Origin: Verrucosispora sioxanthis
Lineage (GTDB): Bacteria > Actinomycetota > Actinomycetes > Mycobacteriales > Micromonosporaceae
Assembly (NCBI RefSeq): GCF_010560025.1
Contig: NZ_SAIY01000006.1
Span: 302,641 to 366,640 of the forward strand
DNA length: 64,000 nucleotides
Direction: 5' to 3'
A model generated the notes under the pieces. The model saw nothing but the letters and a program-made list of their open reading frames with translations. It had not been told where the DNA came from and did not search any database. Positions within the stretch are counted from its first letter, which is position 1. Each line of letters begins with the position of its first letter. The position numbers and the translations under genes were made by a program. Below, piece after piece: positions 55,259 through 63,946 of the stretch.

Positions 55259-56398
55259 TCAGCGACAGGCGGCGTCGACCCGGTGGACCGGGCGTACCCG
55301 ACGGCCGAGTCCTTCCAGCAGCGAGTCCTCGACGTGGAAGTCGTGGATGCGCAGCCGGTACCGGGGCAGTTCCTCCTCCGAGGGGCAGAGCACCTGTCCG
55401 CGTACCTGGTCGACCGGCACGTACCGCACGCCGCCGCGTTCCTGCAGGATCACCATGTTGACGTCGTCGGTGGTGACCACGTGTCCACGGATCTCCTCGG
55501 TGGCATCCACAGAGGCGGCGCCCGCTTCGCCTACCGTGGTCACCGTCAGCGGCAGCACGGGGGTACTGATCACCGGCAGCGCCGCCCAGACCAGCACCAC
55601 CAGCACGGCGAGCTGGGTCACCGGGGCGAGCGGGCGGATGACCACGCTGGGCAGTGGTCCGGCGACGAAGAGAGCCAGCAGCGGTGGTGCGACGAGGAGC
55701 ACGATCGGCAGCGGCTCGCCCTGCCGCCAGGCGTCGCGCAGCGTCGGCACGAGCAGCCAGAGGTAGCCGGCGTACGCCGCGACGAGGATCAGGGCACGCA
55801 CGGCGGGGCGCTCGTGCAGGCGTTCCGGCCGGAGCTGGAAAGCCGCCGCGAAGGTGGGCAGCAGCAGCGGAAGGTACAGCAGCGGCCAGGTCACCAGCGC
55901 CATCAGGAAACTCGCCGCGACGAACCAGCCCGGCGTGATCTCCGTCCACCGGGCGAAGAGCGGCCGGCGGGTCAGCCGATGACCGCTGGCGGCGAGCACC
56001 CCGCCGAGCGCGAACACCGCGACCAGCACGGTGGAGAGCAGGCGGGCCGCCGTGGTGAGGAAGCCGGCGAGCAGGTTGACCGGTCCCACGTTGGCCACCA
56101 GCAGCAAGGTGGTCTGCAACTCTCCGCCGGCCTCGATGCCGAGCCGCAACACCGAGAAGATCGCCGGTACGCCGACCACCGCCGTCCAGAACGACTGGCT
56201 GGCGCGGGCCCGCCGCTCCACCTGATCCCAGCCGCCAGCGGCCTCCGTCCGCAGCGCGCCGGGGCCCGGTTCGGCCCGTCCCGCCGGGATCGGCAACCCC
56301 GTCGGCAACGCCGACGGCGGCGCGGCTGTCCGTAGCACGGGCGGCGGTGGACCGTCGGTGCCCGGGTCGTCGGCGGCGGTGGCGGGTGCCGCACTCAT
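55259..56398 (-). CDS. Polytopic membrane protein partnered with an amino-acid binding lipoprotein
   Basis: 379 residues. A proline-rich N-terminus (1-60), about seven membrane helices (65-300) and a C-terminal soluble domain of about 80 residues (VDATEEIRGHVVTTDDVNMVIL...RYRLRIHDFHVEDSLLEGLG). Family not recognised. Its ATG overlaps the stop of the upstream binding lipoprotein, so the pair is made together. No ABC ATPase or permease is nearby. A sensory pair like GlnH-GlnX of mycobacteria is possible but not shown. Confidence 0.75.
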   Translation of the reverse strand: MSAAPATAADDPGTDGPPPPVLRTAAPPSALPTGLPIPAGRAEPGPGALRTEAAGGWDQVERRARASQSFWTAVVGVPAIFSVLRLGIEAGGELQTTLLLVANVGPVNLLAGFLTTAARLLSTVLVAVFALGGVLAASGHRLTRRPLFARWTEITPGWFVAASFLMALVTWPLLYLPLLLPTFAAAFQLRPERLHERPAVRALILVAAYAGYLWLLVPTLRDAWRQGEPLPIVLLVAPPLLALFVAGPLPSVVIRPLAPVTQLAVLVVLVWAALPVISTPVLPLTVTTVGEAGAASVDATEEIRGHVVTTDDVNMVILQERGGVRYVPVDQVRGQVLCPSEEELPRYRLRIHDFHVEDSLLEGLGRRVRPVHRVDAACR

Positions 56399-57336
56399 CG
56401 TTGCGGTGCCTTGTCGTCGAAGTCCACGAGCCTCGGTACGTCAAGTGGTTGCGGCTGCCGTTTCTCGCCCCGCAGCCACGGCCCCAACGTGCGGTTGTAC
56501 GCGGTCAGCCACGGACTGGCCTCTCCGCTGCGTCCCTGCTGGTAGCTCTTGTCGAGGAAGTAGGCGACCAGGTCGCGCAGCGCCGGGTCACCGATCGGCA
56601 CGCCGACGCCGAGTAGTTCGCTGGTGCCGAACGGCATGTCGACGATCTCGAACTCGGTCGGGTACCGGGCCAGGAAGCCGGCGAGGATCGTCTCGTCGGA
56701 GCTGACCGCGTCGTACTTGCCGGCCCGGATGCCCTTGACGCAGTCCCAGACGTCCTTCACCACAAGCGTGCGGACCTGGTTCTTCTCCAACTCCGCCTCG
56801 GTGGTGGAGCCGCCGCTGGTGCAGATCCGGTACGTCGGGTTCCGTAGGTCCTCGATGGTGCGGATGGTGTCCTTGTGCCGGGTCGGCACCAGCACCTCCT
56901 GCGTGGTCACGAAGTACGGCCCGGCGAAGCTGACGAGCTTCTTGCGTTCTTCCGTGATCGAGAAGCTGGAGACCACCAGGTCCACCACTCCGCCCTGCAG
57001 AGCCGGGATCCGGTCCTCCGTGGACACCGCCACGAACTCCAGCCGGTGCTCTCCCTCGTAGCCGAGGGAGGCGGCGATGTACCGGGCGATCTCGACGTCG
57101 AAACCGACGTGGTCTCCGTCGCGGATCTCACCCATCAGCGGTTCGTCGTCGGCCACCCCGATCCGTAGGACCGGCTGGCCCCAGATGTGCGACTCGCGGA
57201 GCTTCTCCTGCACGGACGGCAGATCCGGCTCCTTCCGACTGTCGCAGCCCGCCGCCGCACCGAGCAGCAGGGTCAGCGCGACCGCCGCCGTGGTGGCCAC
57301 CGAGCGCCACCGGGAGCTGGAGAGGCTTACACCCAT
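56395..57336 (-). CDS. Amino-acid (glutamate/glutamine-type) binding lipoprotein
   Basis: 313 residues. The signal peptide ends in lipobox GAAAGC (about residue 31). A bilobed SBP_bac_3 domain follows with VGFDVEIARYIAASLGY, DLVVSSFSITEERKKLVSFAGPYF and the second-lobe SGGSTTEAELEKNQV. It binds polar amino acids by family. It lacks an adjacent ABC permease/ATPase and is coupled to a membrane protein instead, so it may sense rather than import. The ATG has GCGAGG upstream. Confidence 0.88.
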   Translation of the reverse strand: MGVSLSSSRWRSVATTAAVALTLLLGAAAGCDSRKEPDLPSVQEKLRESHIWGQPVLRIGVADDEPLMGEIRDGDHVGFDVEIARYIAASLGYEGEHRLEFVAVSTEDRIPALQGGVVDLVVSSFSITEERKKLVSFAGPYFVTTQEVLVPTRHKDTIRTIEDLRNPTYRICTSGGSTTEAELEKNQVRTLVVKDVWDCVKGIRAGKYDAVSSDETILAGFLARYPTEFEIVDMPFGTSELLGVGVPIGDPALRDLVAYFLDKSYQQGRSGEASPWLTAYNRTLGPWLRGEKRQPQPLDVPRLVDFDDKAPQR

Positions 57337-57431
57337 TGGCAACCTCGCTACGGTTCGGTGTCTCCTGTGGCACTGAAAGTAGCCGTCCGTGTCGAGGTAC
57401 CACCATCCGGCGGGCCGGTCCCGGCGGGCGC

Positions 57432-58046
57432 TCAGCGCCCGGAGAGCCTGATCAGCGACAGCAGGTGGGCGACCAGGGTGATGGGGACGCCGAAGGCGGG
57501 GACGAGGCTCATCGGCAGCGTGGACATGAGTCCGGTGTCGAGATCGACGCGCAGCAGACCGGCCGGACTGGCCGAGTAGAGGACGCCGAGAGTGACGGCG
57601 AGAAGCAGGTCGGCGATGCCCAGGGCCGTCCAGATGACGAAGATCCGGTTGGCGCGGTCGACCACGAAGGCCGCCATCAGCGGCGCGGTCAGCCCGATGG
57701 CCACGTCGCCGAGACCGGCCGGCAGGGCGAAGCCAGCCGGTAGCGCGTCGACGGCGGCGAGCGCCAGGAACGCCAGTCCCGCGACCCGCCAGGTCTGCAA
57801 CAGGGTGAGGAACCGTAGCTCGAGACTGCGGGCCCAGGCACGGAATCGTGACGAGCACCCGGCGAGGACGAGCACCGTCAGCGGCGGTAGGCCAGCGGCG
57901 AGGGCCAGCGCCACCGGCGGGTCGCCCGGTGAGGTACGGAAGGCACCCAGGGCGCTCGCCGCGAGCGCGGCGCAGAACCAGCCGACGGCGACGATCGCGG
58001 GTGGGCTCGACAACCAGGAAGACCGGGTACGCGCGGGCACGGTCAC
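57432..58046 (-). CDS. HxlR-adjacent polytopic membrane protein
   Basis: 204 residues with five or six hydrophobic segments and short polar ends; no recognised domain, and no catalytic motif. The GTG start with GGAGGGG upstream was chosen over an in-frame TTG ten codons earlier that lies within the operator array. It diverges from an HxlR regulator across repeated operator-like sites, so it is probably that regulator's target. It may be a small transporter or stress-induced membrane protein. Confidence 0.75.
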   Translation of the reverse strand: MTVPARTRSSWLSSPPAIVAVGWFCAALAASALGAFRTSPGDPPVALALAAGLPPLTVLVLAGCSSRFRAWARSLELRFLTLLQTWRVAGLAFLALAAVDALPAGFALPAGLGDVAIGLTAPLMAAFVVDRANRIFVIWTALGIADLLLAVTLGVLYSASPAGLLRVDLDTGLMSTLPMSLVPAFGVPITLVAHLLSLIRLSGR

Positions 58047-58055
58047 GGGCCCCTC

Positions 58056-58114
58056 CAAGTGACTTGTGTTTTGCAAGTGACTCTAGGGGGGTAACTTGTA
58101 TGTCGCAAGTGACT
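58056..58114. promoter_or_regulatory. Operator array: three CAAGTGACT direct repeats and two ACTTG-N7-CAAGT palindromes
   Basis: CAAGTGACT occurs at 58056-58064, 58074-58082 and 58106-58114. Two 17-bp palindromes ACTTG-N7-CAAGT lie at 58062-58078 and 58094-58110, 32 bp apart (about three helical turns). The array fills the divergent gap between the HxlR gene and the membrane-protein gene, so it is the probable HxlR binding region. Confidence 0.75.
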
Positions 58115-58125
58115 CGGAGGTGCGG

Positions 58126-58479
58126 ATGTCATCGACCCGGAACGCGGCCCCCCGCTCGGACTGCGCGATCGCCGGCACGCTGGATCTCGTCGGCGACCGA
58201 TGGTCCCTGCTCATCGTGCGTGACCTGCTGTTCCGCGGTGAGCTCAGATTCGCCGACCTGGCGGCCGCAGCCGAAGCGATGCCGACCAACACGCTCGCAG
58301 ACCGGCTCCGTCGGCTGGAGGAGTGCGGAATCGTCGCACGCCACCTCTACAGCGAGCGTCCCCGGCGGTACGAGTACCACCTGACCGAGCGCGGCCGGGA
58401 GCTCGCGCCGGTGCTGGACAGCATCGCCACCTGGGGCATCACCCACCTGCCCGGCACCCGACGGCTCGGTGCCCGCTGA
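58126..58479 (+). CDS. HxlR-family transcriptional regulator
   Basis: 117 residues. The HxlR winged helix is recognised by the starting Cys (CAIAGTLDLVGDRWSLLIVRDLL), FADLAAAAEAMPTNTLADRLRRLEECGIV and the wing HLYSERPRRYEYHLTERGREL. The single N-terminal cysteine is the redox/electrophile-sensing residue in several members. The ATG is four bases after GGAGGT. It probably represses the divergent membrane protein through the repeated sites. Confidence 0.92.
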   Translation: MSSTRNAAPRSDCAIAGTLDLVGDRWSLLIVRDLLFRGELRFADLAAAAEAMPTNTLADRLRRLEECGIVARHLYSERPRRYEYHLTERGRELAPVLDSIATWGITHLPGTRRLGAR

Positions 58480-58718
58480 CGGGCCGGCGGTGACCACACG
58501 CCCGTGGCCGTTGGCGCGGCGGGGTCCCCGGTGACGGCACCGGGCGACCGGGCAGTCGGTCGTCCGGTGACGAGTGTCGTCGCCCAGAAGGGCGCATTTC
58601 CGACTCGCCCGGCACTGTCGCAGCTCACCGCCATCCGGCAAGCTGTTGTTTGTCAGCTGTTCCGCGCGGTGAAGCTGGCTGCTGTTGACAGATCGGCAAT
58701 CTCCGACATTCTGGACGG

Positions 58719-59054
58719 GTGAGACGGTTCTCAGGATCCGACGCACGGACCGTGGCGGTGGTCGCGGCCTTGGCGGCGTTCTGGCTGCTCGCGGTGCTGG
58801 TGGTAGGGCGTCGGCAGGATCTGCTCGGGGTGGCGGGCGCGCTGCTCTGTGTACTGCTCGCCACCGTCGCGGGAGTGGCCGTCACCGCTGCCCGTCAGCG
58901 TGACGCCGACGCTCGACTCGAGCGCGGGCAGCCGTCCGTGGGGCCGGGGATCGAGCCGTCCGGCATCGATGCCGACACACTGGAGACCCTGGGCGACCGG
59001 GAGGCGGTCCGCGCGATGCGGGACCGACATCGACGCGATCGGCGGGCACGCTGA
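58719..59054 (+). CDS. Small two-helix membrane protein, unknown function
   Basis: 111 residues: a basic N-terminus, two membrane helices (about 11-29 and 36-57), and a charged cytoplasmic tail rich in Asp/Arg. A TTGACA hexamer lies 35 bases before the GTG, but no good -10 follows, and the ribosome site (GACGGG) is poor. It is convergent with the kinase gene, 24 bases apart. The family is not recognised; coding is supported by third-position GC. The 239 bases before it contain no other gene. Confidence 0.6.
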   Translation: MRRFSGSDARTVAVVAALAAFWLLAVLVVGRRQDLLGVAGALLCVLLATVAGVAVTAARQRDADARLERGQPSVGPGIEPSGIDADTLETLGDREAVRAMRDRHRRDRRAR

Positions 59055-59078
59055 CCCTCCCCGGCCGTCAGGGACGGA

Positions 59079-60552
59079 TCAGCCGCTGGTGAGCGTGGGC
59101 GAAGCCAGCCCGTTCAGGCCCCGCCCGGCCAGGCAGCGGTAGGTGAGGTCGGTGTCCGCGTCCGCCGGCGGCAGCACCTCAAGATTCCAACCAACCGCCT
59201 GGCGCAGCCCACTGACCAGGCGGAACGTCTCCTCGTTGCAGACCTGCCGGACTCGGGGGTCGGCGACGATCTCGTCGTGCCCGGCGTCGGCCAGCGCGGC
59301 CGGCAACCGCCCCTGGGCGTAGCTCTCCCAGGTGTGCCGGGCGTCGCAGGGCATCCGGCTGGCCTCGGCCCGCTGGCCACGCACCTGCACCGGCCCGAAG
59401 CACTCCAGTTCCGTCGCGCACTGGGCACCGGCGGGAAGCGCCTCGGGGTGGGTGGCGCAACCTGGGCGGAGCATCCCGGTTGCCGCCGGACGGGCCGGGA
59501 TGCTGGGCTGCGGCGACGGCCCGCCACCGGCCGCCCAGGCACCGACGCCCGCCGAGGCGGCAGAGCGACCACCCCCGCCGCACCGAGGAACCAGCGTCGG
59601 CGCCGGCTGCGCTCGGTGGATCCGCCCCGGCCGGCGGTGCGGGGCGGCCGGCGTCATGGCCACCGGTGGCAGCACCGCCGATCGGTGCCACCCCGGGACT
59701 CGCCCCGCCGTCCGCTGCGCCTGAGCCGTCCAATGTGAGGTTGGTGAGCAGGTCGCGCAGTTCCGCGGCGGACGGCCGGTCCGCGGGATCGTTGGCCATG
59801 CCGGCCCGCAGCACGTCGATCAGGGCCTTCGGGACGCCGGGCAGGCCGGGGATCGGCTGGTGGAACATCTCCAGCACGGTGACCAGGCTCGGGTTGCGCT
59901 CGCTCTGCCAGCGCGGCGGCCGGCCGTGCATGACCGCGTAGAGGGTGGCGCAGAGCGCGTACACGTCGACGGCCGGCGACGGTGGACTGTGGCTGAACAT
60001 CTCCGGCGGCGCGTACGCCGGCGTGAGCACCTCCAGCGCCACCGAGGCGTCCCGCATCTCGGCGACCACGGCGAGGCCGAAGTCGGCGAGTACCGCCGGG
60101 TTGAAATGCGAGTGGAGGATGTTCGCCGGCTTGACGTCACGGTGCAGCACGCCGGCGGCGTGCGAGTGGGCGATGGCGTCCGCGATCTTGACACCGAGAT
60201 CGCGGGCCTCGACGGCGTCCAGCGGCGAGTTGCGCATCCGCTCGGCGTACGAACCGTCGCACAGTTCCATGATCAGGTATGGGTGCTGGTCGATGGTGAC
60301 CCCGACGTCGAACAGGTCGACCACGTGCGGGTGGGACGACATCCGACCGGCCGCTCGCGCCTCGCGCAGAAAGCGGGCCTGGTCCCGGTCGCTGACCAGC
60401 GTCCGGTTCTCCACCTTCACGGCGACCTCGCGACCCACCGAGATCTGCGTCGCCCGGTAGACGGTGGCGTAGCCACCTCGGGCGAATACCTGCAAATCAG
60501 TCAGACCAGGCACGATGGGCGTCGGCAGGGCGCCGGGCGGGGTGTCGGTCAC
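59079..60552 (-). CDS. Receptor-type Ser/Thr protein kinase, two frame breaks
   Basis: About 491 residues after repair. The Hanks kinase domain (about 15-265) has glycine loop ARGGYATVYRA, VAVKVE lysine, HRDVKPANIL and DFGLAVV. A Gly/Pro linker, a membrane helix and an extracellular domain with paired cysteines (CDARHTWESYA type, resembling septum-formation domains) follow. Two single-base losses, at 59625-59628 and about 59558-59562, split linker, helix and outer domain into three frames; correcting both gives RRRRWFLGAAGVVALAASAGVGAWAAGG. The start is GTG 60552, or ATG 60597. It likely senses an outer-surface signal. Confidence 0.82.
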
Positions 60553-60583
60553 AACCTCGAAAATACCGAACTCTGCCGGCCGC

Positions 60584-61126
60584 TCACTGAACCGCATCGG
60601 TGGCCGGCCCCACAGCCGATGTTCCGGCACCGCGCCGGTCGTCGTCGCGCTCCGCTTCGTCGGGAGTCGATCCGCTCCCGACCGTCGGATCGATGATCCG
60701 TCGGACACCGGTCGTACCCGCGCCGGTGGACCGACGTGCGTCCCACCAGAGGCCGCCGGCGGTCGCCAACGCGCCCAGGCCCTCCCAGGCCGCCACCCCG
60801 AAGAACCGTCCCGGCGCGATGTCGGCCAGCACCGCGAGGGTGAAAACCGCGGACGTGACCAGCCGGAACACCACCGTGAAGCGGTAGAAGGCACGCCACT
60901 CGGTGGCCGTGGCGAGCAGGTAGTAGACCCCCATGTTGAACGAGGCCATCGAGGAGGCCGTCACGAAGACACCCGTGTAGTCGCCAGGTGCGCGGCTCGG
61001 TGGAATCTCGAAGCCGAGCATCCGCAGCAGTGCCTCCGGCCAGAGCAGGCCGACCGCCCCCAACACCAGCGCCAGCACGCCGAACACCGCGATCGTCCAT
61101 CCGGCGACCGAACGCGGCAGCCTCAT
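60584..61126 (-). CDS. Polytopic membrane protein, unknown function
   Basis: 180 residues with four membrane helices (about 10-30, 55-75, 90-110 and 115-135) and a hydrophilic, acidic tail of 40 residues. The ATG has GAGGGG six bases upstream; a longer frame starting at 61159 has no ribosome site. It precedes the kinase gene on the same strand by 31 bases and could be co-transcribed with it. The family is not recognised. Confidence 0.7.
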   Translation of the reverse strand: MRLPRSVAGWTIAVFGVLALVLGAVGLLWPEALLRMLGFEIPPSRAPGDYTGVFVTASSMASFNMGVYYLLATATEWRAFYRFTVVFRLVTSAVFTLAVLADIAPGRFFGVAAWEGLGALATAGGLWWDARRSTGAGTTGVRRIIDPTVGSGSTPDEAERDDDRRGAGTSAVGPATDAVQ

Positions 61127-61319
61127 CTTCGCCCCCCTCGACGGCACGACCGACGACATCGACGGTGGCGTGCACCCGCCACGCTAGCCGCCGGCCCCGA
61201 CCGGTCACATCCCCGAAACCGGCAGATCCGCACCGGCCATCGATCGACCGGACGAATCGGATCGAGGTCCGACCCGGTCCTCGACCCCGCGCCCACCGCG
61301 TGGGCACACCGGCCGGGCC

Positions 61320-62264
61320 GCCGGGCGGAGCCCGTCGACGTCGCGGCCGAGCCGGTCAGCTCGCTGGAGTCGGCGATGGTGGGCGGCGACCGCCGGACCC
61401 ACCCGGGCACGGCCGGAGTCACCGGCGGCGTGGTGGCCCAGCTCTTCCCCCGGAGCCACCGGCTGGCTGCACCAGGACGGTTCCGGTGCCTGGTCGCCAG
61501 GAGGCCCGCTACTGGTGGCGGGACATACGACGACGCGCCAACCTGATCACCATCGCGGTGGTCGGTCTCTTCGTGCCGGTGATGGTCAATTTCGGTGGGC
61601 GGGGCTTCACCTTCGACAGCGAGCAGGGCTTCAGCGCCGCCAGGGACTCCTCGCCGGTGCTGGTCAGCCTCTCCCATGCTCTTCGTCGGTCTGCTCGCCG
61701 CGGTGACTGGCCAACCAGTTCGGCTTCGACGGCAGCGCGTACCGCGGCAAACGTATTGGCCGGTGTGCCGGGCGGCTGGAGCTGCGCGCCGGATCACCGC
61801 GTTCTCGCTCTACGTGCTGCCGATGCTGGCGGTGGTCGCCGTGGTGATCGCTGGTGCTCGGCGAGCCGACGTGGATCAGTTCGCTGGCGGGTGCACTGGT
61901 CGCCACCTACGGTGCCGGGTTGGCGGTCAGCTCGTTCGTCTCGGTGCTGGGTATTGCTCGCTGCCGGAGACGAGCAACCCGTTCGCGATGAACAGCGGAG
62001 CCGGGGTGGTCAAGGGCATGCTGACCCTGCTGGCCATGGTGGCCACCGGGGCGCTCGCCGCACCGATGGTGCTCGCTCGCGGCACTGCTCGGCGACGCGT
62101 GGCTCTGGCTGGGCCTGCCGCTGGGCGTGGCCTACGGCGTCGGCGCGGCGCTGCTCGGCGCGTACCTGGCCGGCGACGTGCTGGACCGCCGCCAGCCCGA
62201 ACTGCTCGCCCTGGTCACCCCGCCGCTGACCGTCGCACCAGATCGCCGTGTGGTGTCCACCTGA
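61320..62264 (+). pseudogene. Decayed ABC-2-like permease
   Basis: Fragments in all three plus frames assemble into one membrane protein: QEARYWWRDIRRRANLITIAVVG, then SMLFVGLLAAVT, ITAFSLYVLPMLAVVAVV, SLPETSNPFAMNSGAG, KGMLTLLAMVATGALAAPMV and GAYLAGDVLDRRQPELLALV. At least seven indels of one or two bases are needed to join them, both losses and gains. The start cannot be located; the region before about 61480 is only weakly coding. The intact family is a multi-span ABC exporter permease, and no ATPase gene remains here. Confidence 0.7.
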
Positions 62265-62330
62265 GTTTTTAATATGCCGCATCTCGCGAAACTGTAGCCG
62301 AGGCCCACGAACCGGGCGGACGGGTCACAA

Positions 62331-62346
62331 TGTTTCACGTGAATCA
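62331..62346. other. Near-consensus parS (ParB-binding) site
   Basis: TGTTTCACGTGAATCA differs from the parS consensus TGTTTCACGTGAAACA at one of sixteen positions. Such 16-mers cluster within a few hundred kb of the replication origin in actinobacteria and load ParB for chromosome segregation. It lies in the small gap between two decayed genes. Confidence 0.65.
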
Positions 62347-62858
62347 TGGGCAGGTGCCCGGATCCACCACACCGACCGTTCGCCGCGCCGGCCGAGGATC
62401 GTTCGCCCCGTACGCCGGCTGCGGGGCCGGCTCGCCGCGCCGGTGACCCTCTGGACGGCGCCGGGGCCGGCCGGCCTGACATTGTCGTCGACCCTGGTCG
62501 CCGAGGGTGAGCCAGGCCGACTGCTCCTTCAGGCTGGTGGACGCCGAGTCGGAGCTGTGGGCGGCGGTCAGGAGGCCGGCCGTTTTCGCCGTGGCCCGGT
62601 CCGTCGCACCGGCAGCTCGCCGACCGGTTCGCCGGCCTGTTCCCCTCGCCGGGCGGCCTGTTCGCCATCGGTGGCTGGCTGGACACGCCGTACGGGCCGG
62701 TGCCGGACGACGCGGGCGGCTGGGCCGGCTGCCGCCTCGACGGTGCCCGGCAGTACGGCTGGGGTCTGCTGGTGGAGGCGACCATCGAGCGGGTGGAACT
62801 GACCGACGACGTGGAGCCGCTGCTGCACCACCGGGGCCGCTACCGGGGACTGGCCTGA
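62346..62858 (+). pseudogene. Frame-broken flavin-reductase-like protein
   Basis: Successive frames read VTLWTAPGPAGLTLSSTLVAEG, LVDAESELWAAVR, then HRQLADRFAGLFPSPGGLFAIGGWLDTPYGPVPDDAGG and on to a TGA at 62856. This is the order of a flavin reductase-like FMN-binding domain protein (about 165 residues). At least two indels separate the pieces. No start can be assigned with confidence; the ATG at 62346 is one candidate. Like the preceding relic it is either a pseudogene or a badly read stretch. Confidence 0.65.
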
Positions 62859-62903
62859 CCGTCCCGACGGACCGGCCACCGGGCTCCTTTAGGCTGACAA
62901 CTC

Positions 62904-63878
62904 ATGAAGGTTGAGCAGCGCTTCGGTCCCGGTCACCGCATCCTGGTCACCGGCGGGGCCGGGTTCGTCCCGTCGCACCTGGTGGATTCCCTGATCGAGC
63001 GCGGCTGCACAGTCGTCGCCCTCGACAACTTCGTCACCGGGTCCAAGGAGAACGTCGCACACCTGCTCGACACGCCGACCTTCACGCTGGTGGAGGCCGA
63101 CATCTCCGACGGGTTGCCCAGCCATCCGGCGGTGGCGGAGCGGTTCGACGCGATCCTGCACATGGCCTCGCCGGCCAGCCCGACGGACTTCGAGAAGCTG
63201 CCGGTGGAGATCCTGCGGGTCGGCTCGGTGGCCACCCTGCACCTGCTGGAGCGGGCCGCAGCCGACGGCGCCCGGTTCCTGCTGGCCTCCACCTCGGAGG
63301 CGTACGGCGACCCGAAGGAACACCCGCAGCGGGAGACGTACTGGGGCAACGTCAACCCGATCGGCATTCGCAGCGTCTACGACGAGGCGAAGCGCTTCTC
63401 GGAGGCCGCGACGATGGCGTACCGCCGCAGTCGAGGCGTGGACACCGCGATCGTGCGGATCTTCAACACCTACGGGCCGAGGATGCGGCCCGACGACGGG
63501 CGGGCCATCCCGACCTTCATCTCGCAGGCGATGCGGGGCGAGCCGATCACGGTGCACGGCACCGGCAACCAGACCCGTTCCATCTGCTACGTCGCCGACC
63601 TGGTCCGGGGCATCCTGCTGTTGCTGGACTCGACCGAGAGCGGGCCGGTGAACTGCGGCACCGAGCACGAGATGAGCATGCGGGAGCTGGCCGAGACGAT
63701 CGTGTCGCTCTGCGACAGCCGCTCTCAGGTGACATTCGTCACGCGTAGCGCCGACGATCCGGAGATGCGTCGTCCGGATCTCACCCTCGCCCGGGAAGCG
63801 CTCGGCTACGAGCCGACCGTCGCGCCGGAGGAGGGACTGCGGCGCACCATCGAACACTTCCGCAAGCGGCTGGGGTAG
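62904..63878 (+). CDS. NAD-dependent sugar epimerase/dehydratase (UDP-glucuronate decarboxylase-like SDR)
   Basis: 324 residues, extended SDR fold. The nucleotide motif reads TGGAGFVP (16-23), where the third glycine is usually kept but here is proline. The active site has Ser/Thr in STSEAYG and Tyr159-x3-Lys163 (YDEAK). PASPTDFEKLPVEILRVGS and RIFNTYGPRM are typical of UXS and GDP-/dTDP-sugar enzymes. It would modify nucleotide sugars for surface polysaccharide. A TAGGCT -10-like hexamer ends nine bases before the ATG, consistent with a leaderless or near-leaderless mRNA. Confidence 0.85.
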   Translation: MKVEQRFGPGHRILVTGGAGFVPSHLVDSLIERGCTVVALDNFVTGSKENVAHLLDTPTFTLVEADISDGLPSHPAVAERFDAILHMASPASPTDFEKLPVEILRVGSVATLHLLERAAADGARFLLASTSEAYGDPKEHPQRETYWGNVNPIGIRSVYDEAKRFSEAATMAYRRSRGVDTAIVRIFNTYGPRMRPDDGRAIPTFISQAMRGEPITVHGTGNQTRSICYVADLVRGILLLLDSTESGPVNCGTEHEMSMRELAETIVSLCDSRSQVTFVTRSADDPEMRRPDLTLAREALGYEPTVAPEEGLRRTIEHFRKRLG

Positions 63879-63946
63879 TCGCACGGACGGGGCAGGGGCG
63901 ACACCGCCGTCGTCCCCGGAAACCGCGGTAGGGGCGAGACTGGCTC

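Noticed and set aside
55187..62287. A shared 12-mer (TGCCGCATCTCG, inverted) near 55187 and 62275
   Set aside because: Too short in GC-rich DNA to call a repeat element, and no longer alignment surrounds it.
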